A stretch of 64,000 nucleotides of DNA, taken from Populus alba. Lineage: Eukaryota; Streptophyta; Magnoliopsida; Malpighiales; Salicaceae. The DNA is taken from the NCBI RefSeq assembly GCF_005239225.2, contig NC_133300.1, positions 11,499,875 through 11,563,874 of the forward strand. Direction: 5' to 3'. The notes below the pieces were generated by a model. It saw nothing but the letters and a program-made list of their open reading frames with translations. It did not search any database and was not told the origin of the DNA. The position numbers were made by a program, and so were the translations under genes. Shown one piece after another: positions 63,833 through 64,000 of this stretch. Each line of letters begins with the position of its first letter. The stretch's first letter is position 1.

Positions 63833-64000
63833 TAATCTAAATCCTAGTACAACTTATACTTTTTATTTGTGTGTGTCCTTACTGTAGTTGTATGTGTTTT
63901 TGTTAAATTATAATATCCATTATTTTAATTGAACCTAATTGATCAATGTTTTAATGTGAATTCTAATATTTTTGGTCAATGGTCGATCTCAGTTATCTTC
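63833..64000. other. AT-rich flank beyond the Harbinger element
   Basis: Nothing recognisable in this short end of the window. Confidence 0.4.

Noticed and set aside
1..64000. tRNA, rRNA, CRISPR arrays, bacterial operons or viral genes
   Set aside because: None found by eye; the window is eukaryotic nuclear DNA. A covariance-model search would be needed to exclude small RNA genes.

Overview
The window is nuclear DNA of a woody eudicot. The compact multi-exon genes, strongly AT-rich spacers and the kinds of repeats fit Populus or a close relative (Salicaceae). The genus is an inference; 'plant nuclear' is certain from the proteins and the canonical GT-AG introns.

Layout. At 607-1470 (+) lies a DUF569 gene interrupted by one in-frame TGA. 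From 6.4 to 20.3 kb, a block of about 7 kb carrying a complete gene for CPSF73-I, the endonuclease that cleaves pre-mRNA 3' ends, is present twice in direct tandem orientation (CDS 7666-12823 and 15395-20067). Both copies have five coding exons, open frames and all catalytic motifs. A repeat-filled spacer follows (20.3-27.6 kb), with microsatellites, a degenerate satellite-like array and a roughly 1-kb tandem duplication. Then comes a 30-exon gene for a VIP1/VIH-type bifunctional inositol pyrophosphate kinase/phosphatase (27783-44859), reconstructed in frame through every junction to 1064 residues.

The stretch 45-52 kb is a transposon graveyard. It holds poly-T tracts, a Helitron-like 3' terminus, a 335-bp hAT-type MITE with a perfect 8-bp target duplication, an older relative of that MITE, and a Ty3/gypsy integrase relic. 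At 52395-54789 (+) is the plastid pyruvate dehydrogenase E1 beta subunit gene. Downstream, 56.6-58.0 kb holds fragments of a decayed plasma-membrane H+-ATPase gene. At 58748-59349 (-) is a three-exon type-h thioredoxin with a 55-residue first exon and an MGA start. The right end (59765-63829) is a 4.1-kb PIF/Harbinger transposon with matching terminal inverted repeats and TTA target duplications; its accessory Myb-like gene and its DDE transposase gene are both broken.

The live genes serve unrelated housekeeping roles (mRNA 3' processing, inositol pyrophosphate signalling, plastid acetyl-CoA supply, redox control) and do not form a cluster. I see no evidence of a new multi-gene system. The points most worth following are the tandem CPSF73-I pair, the interrupted DUF569 gene, the H+-ATPase pseudogene and the well-bounded DNA transposons.
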